DNA of 14,498 nucleotides, taken from positions 1-14,498 of the forward strand of contig JAJQCL010000049.1 of assembly GCA_021202715.1 (NCBI GenBank), in the 5' to 3' direction. Made by a program: the position numbers and the translations under genes. The notes below the pieces were generated by a model. It did no database searches, had not been told where the DNA came from, and worked only from the letters and a program-made list of their open reading frames with translations. Origin of the DNA: Lachnospiraceae bacterium. Its GTDB lineage: Bacteria > Bacillota > Clostridia > Lachnospirales > Lachnospiraceae. Below, one piece after another: positions 14,375 to 14,498 of the stretch; within the stretch, counting starts at the first letter, position 1, and every line of letters begins with the position of its first letter.

Positions 14375-14388
14375 AAAGGAGATCGAAC

Positions 14389-14498
14389 ATGCCCGCTGTG
14401 AATGAAGAGACATATCAGCCGTACGTGTTTGATGCGATAAAAATTGCCCTGGCGTCTCCGGAGAATATCCTGAGATTGTCCCGGGGCGAGGAGAAGAA
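14389..14498 (+). CDS. rpoC: DNA-directed RNA polymerase subunit beta' (3' truncated by window)
   Basis: Only the first 36 codons are present. They read YQPYVFDAIKIALASPENIL then RLSRGE, the well-known opening of clostridial RpoC, just before the N-terminal zinc-binding region, which lies outside the window. AGGAG (14377-14381) lies 7 nt before ATG 14389. The 14-nt gap from rpoB shows the usual rpoBC operon. Confidence 0.97.
   Translation, partial: MPAVNEETYQPYVFDAIKIALASPENILRLSRGEEK

Noticed and set aside
10766..14413. A 1215-codon open frame on the minus strand across rpoB
   Set aside because: It is fully antisense to the certain rpoB gene, and its translation is His/Arg/Leu/Gln-rich without family motifs. 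Strong G/C third-position bias in rpoB removes stops from this frame.
1..14498. CRISPR arrays, insertion sequences, phage genes, tRNA or rRNA genes
   Set aside because: No regularly spaced repeats of CRISPR type, transposase or integrase motifs, or tRNA/rRNA signatures were seen; the 32-bp pair at 6121/6196 is only two copies and terminator-derived.

Overview
The window comes from a GC-rich, endospore-forming Firmicute of the class Clostridia, most likely Lachnospiraceae-like. The evidence is a clear SpoIIR sporulation protein, a clostridial-type RpoB/RpoC pair, a DUF1934 protein, and frequent AGGAGG ribosome-binding sites with sigma-A-type promoters. The family assignment is an inference from protein style; the genus cannot be read from this sequence.

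Layout. (1) 1-2006: a 5'-truncated two-TM membrane protein with a Gly/Arg/Pro-rich N-terminus and a TPM-like extracytoplasmic domain, followed by a PspA/IM30-family protein; together they look like a small envelope-stress unit. (2) 1919-3687: a strong promoter firing straight into a long hairpin, then a MATE efflux transporter, then a convergent intergenic region rich in overlapping hairpins. (3) 3688-5178, minus strand: a Lon-like AAA+ ATPase without a protease domain and with an atypical Walker B. (4) 5179-6143: divergent control region, then a cytoplasmic cyclophilin with its own strong promoter and a bidirectional terminator. (5) 6196-6896, minus strand: spoIIR, whose stop codon lies inside a second copy of the terminator repeat. 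(6) 7024-9622: an apparent operon of ddl (D-Ala-D-Ala ligase), murI (glutamate racemase) and a DUF1934 gene, which supplies peptidoglycan precursors and ends in a long bidirectional terminator with an unusual alternative pairing. (7) 9666-10231, minus strand: a small one-TM protein of unknown function with a near-consensus promoter. (8) 10283-14498: rpoB with its own promoter and a 145-nt leader, then the start of rpoC.

The gene content is mostly core housekeeping plus envelope and spore functions. I see no CRISPR array, insertion sequence, phage gene, tRNA or rRNA, and no convincing wholly new multi-gene system. The points most worth a second look are the protease-less Lon-like ATPase with Asn in Walker B, the promoter-hairpin unit before the MATE gene, the pseudoknot-capable terminator after the DUF1934 gene, the duplicated terminator at the end of spoIIR, and the TPM-like/PspA pair.
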